Part shown: positions 5,565-6,316 of the stretch, in pieces | Position numbering within the stretch: the first letter of the stretch is position 1 | Layout: each line of letters starts with the position of its first letter | Source of the DNA: an uncultured Lachnospiraceae bacterium | Lineage (GTDB): Bacteria; Bacillota; Clostridia; Lachnospirales; Lachnospiraceae | DNA length: 6,316 nucleotides | Reading direction: 5' to 3' | Assembly (NCBI GenBank): GCA_934351705.1 | Contig: CAKRJK010000089.1 | Coordinates: forward strand, 1 to 6,316 | Position numbers and translations under genes: made by a program | Notes under the pieces: generated by a model | What the model was told of the DNA's origin: nothing | The model's database searches: none | Seen by the model: the letters and a program-made list of their open reading frames with translations, nothing else

Positions 5565-6224
5565 ATGGATTTAAAAGAAATAAGAAAAACAGAGATAGAC
5601 GCACAGGTAAATGAGCGAAAAGAAAAAGTCATCAATGCAGCCTTCCAATGCTTTTGCAAAAAAGGAATCGAGGCAACCTCCATCAACGAGATTGCAAAAG
5701 AGGCACAGATCGGAGTGGCAAGCGTTTATCGTTATTTTGAAAATAAAGAGACAATCGTTCTGCAATGCGGAAAACAATTCTGGCAGATGGCAAAGGAGAA
5801 TCTTCTGGCATTGTCGGAGTCAGAGCAGATGAGGGATAAGACGGCACTTGAGAAGGTTCGTGTATTTTTGGATTATGCCATAGAGATTTATCTCAAACAC
5901 AGACAGTATTTCTGCTACCTGCATGACATGGATAATTTTATTATTTCACACCGTGTAGAAGACATGGGAATGCTTGAGTACGAAGAGAACATCTCTGCGA
6001 TTGCGCAGGTGTGTATTGCAACGGTAGAAGAAGGAAAACAGGACGGTTCGATCACATATGACGCACAGGCGGAGGAGATTTATCGCACCGTCAACAGCAT
6101 TTTGATCGGTGTTATGGAGAAGATGTCGTTGGGAGCGGTAATACAAGGGGACGCTTTAGTAGAGCATAAAAGACAGTTGGAGATTATCGCAGATTTTATC
6201 ATAGAGGGTTTAAAGAGCAAATAA
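5565..6224 (+). CDS. TetR/AcrR-family transcriptional regulator
   Basis: A 219-residue cytoplasmic regulator of normal TetR length. Residues 18-65 are the DNA-binding domain: ERKEKVINAAFQCFCKKGIE, then the helix-turn-helix TSINEIAKEAQIGVASVYRYF (38-58) and ENKETIV. The rest (66-219) is an all-helical ligand-binding and dimer domain with little family conservation, so the ligand cannot be named. The ATG has a GGAG ribosome site at 5554-5557, 7 bases upstream. It is divergent from the lipase gene with 204 bases between them, the usual arrangement for a TetR protein and its target. Inverted repeats overlap both predicted promoters. No clear terminator is seen between its stop and the insertion sequence end that begins a few bases later. 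Confidence 0.92.
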   Translation: MDLKEIRKTEIDAQVNERKEKVINAAFQCFCKKGIEATSINEIAKEAQIGVASVYRYFENKETIVLQCGKQFWQMAKENLLALSESEQMRDKTALEKVRVFLDYAIEIYLKHRQYFCYLHDMDNFIISHRVEDMGMLEYEENISAIAQVCIATVEEGKQDGSITYDAQAEEIYRTVNSILIGVMEKMSLGAVIQGDALVEHKRQLEIIADFIIEGLKSK

Positions 6225-6232
6225 AAAGGGGC

Positions 6233-6316
6233 TGACGTATGAGGTGACCCCCAAAAGTTAGACTTTTTAAGCGTAGCAGTTTTAATGGCTGCTACGCATA
6301 TTTTTATGCAGCCAAG
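6233..6316. mobile_element. Left end of a probable IS3-family insertion sequence (cut by window edge)
   Basis: TGACCCCCAAAAGTTAGAC at 6245-6263 followed by a T-run is typical of terminal repeats of IS3-family (IS150-like) elements, recognised from memory. The exact outer boundary is uncertain: a TG at 6233 or at 6245 could be the tip. No transposase reading frame is reached before the window ends. It lies only 9-20 bases past the TetR-family stop, so it has probably landed in that gene's 3' flank without damaging it. Confidence 0.65.
6271..6314 (+). repeat. Two overlapping, mutually exclusive hairpins inside the IS end
   Basis: GCGTAGCAG (6271-6279) pairs with CTGCTACGC (6289-6297), and five T residues follow at 6301-6305. 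TGGCTGC (6286-6292) can instead pair with GCAGCCA (6308-6314). The two stems share 6289-6292 so both cannot form at once. The first may act as a terminator that shields the transposase gene from outside transcription; this is inference. Confidence 0.55.

Noticed and set aside
5284..5574. Plus-strand 96-residue frame across the lipase-TetR intergenic region
   Set aside because: It covers the lipase signal-peptide region antisense and both predicted promoters; no ribosome site.
5414..5777. Minus-strand frames opposite the start of the TetR-family gene
   Set aside because: Antisense to a clear helix-turn-helix gene, Phe/Ser-rich, no start signals.
6228..6252. GGGG...CCCC as a terminator of the TetR-family gene
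   Set aside because: Only a 4-bp stem with a long loop and no T-run; the C-run belongs to the insertion sequence end.
1..6316. A new defence, toxin-antitoxin, biosynthetic or retron-like system
   Set aside because: All clear genes belong to known families with plain roles, and no repeat array, reverse transcriptase, nuclease or toxin-antitoxin pair is visible on either strand.

Overview
The window looks like chromosomal DNA from a Firmicute of class Clostridia, probably a Lachnospiraceae-like anaerobe. This is inferred from four things: the gdpP-rplI-dnaB gene order, strong AAGGAGG ribosome sites, a clostridial 2[4Fe-4S] ferredoxin, and a DUF1858 redox-disulfide protein. Genus cannot be told from the sequence alone. 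Most of the window is ordinary core genome. No defence system, CRISPR array, prophage, tRNA or rRNA is visible.

Layout: (1) Positions 2-3155, plus strand, form a tight operon: the 3' part of gdpP (c-di-AMP phosphodiesterase, cut by the window edge), rplI (ribosomal protein bL9) and dnaB (replicative helicase). It ends at a strong terminator at 3160-3193. (2) Positions 3223-3892 are a one-gene unit with its own extended -10 promoter and a TTG start. It encodes a MerR-type DNA-binding protein with a long helical, basic tail that recalls RacA. A perfect 14-bp terminator hairpin follows and probably also serves the converging ferredoxin gene. (3) Positions 3946-4525 hold two small divergent redox genes, a minus-strand 2[4Fe-4S] ferredoxin and a plus-strand DUF1858 protein. 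They share a 202-bp control region with a leader hairpin and a 16-bp AT palindrome. (4) Positions 4596-6224 hold a secreted class 3 lipase (minus) divergent from a TetR-family regulator (plus). Inverted repeats overlap the core elements of both predicted promoters. (5) From about 6233 to the window end is what looks like the left end of an IS3-family insertion sequence, cut before its transposase gene.

Functional reading: the first operon links second-messenger turnover, translation and replication, as it does in Bacillus subtilis. The ferredoxin and DUF1858 pair fits anaerobic electron transfer. The lipase and TetR pair looks like a small regulated secretion module. The points most worth checking are the lipase promoter palindrome, the RacA-like MerR protein, and the structured ferredoxin leader.
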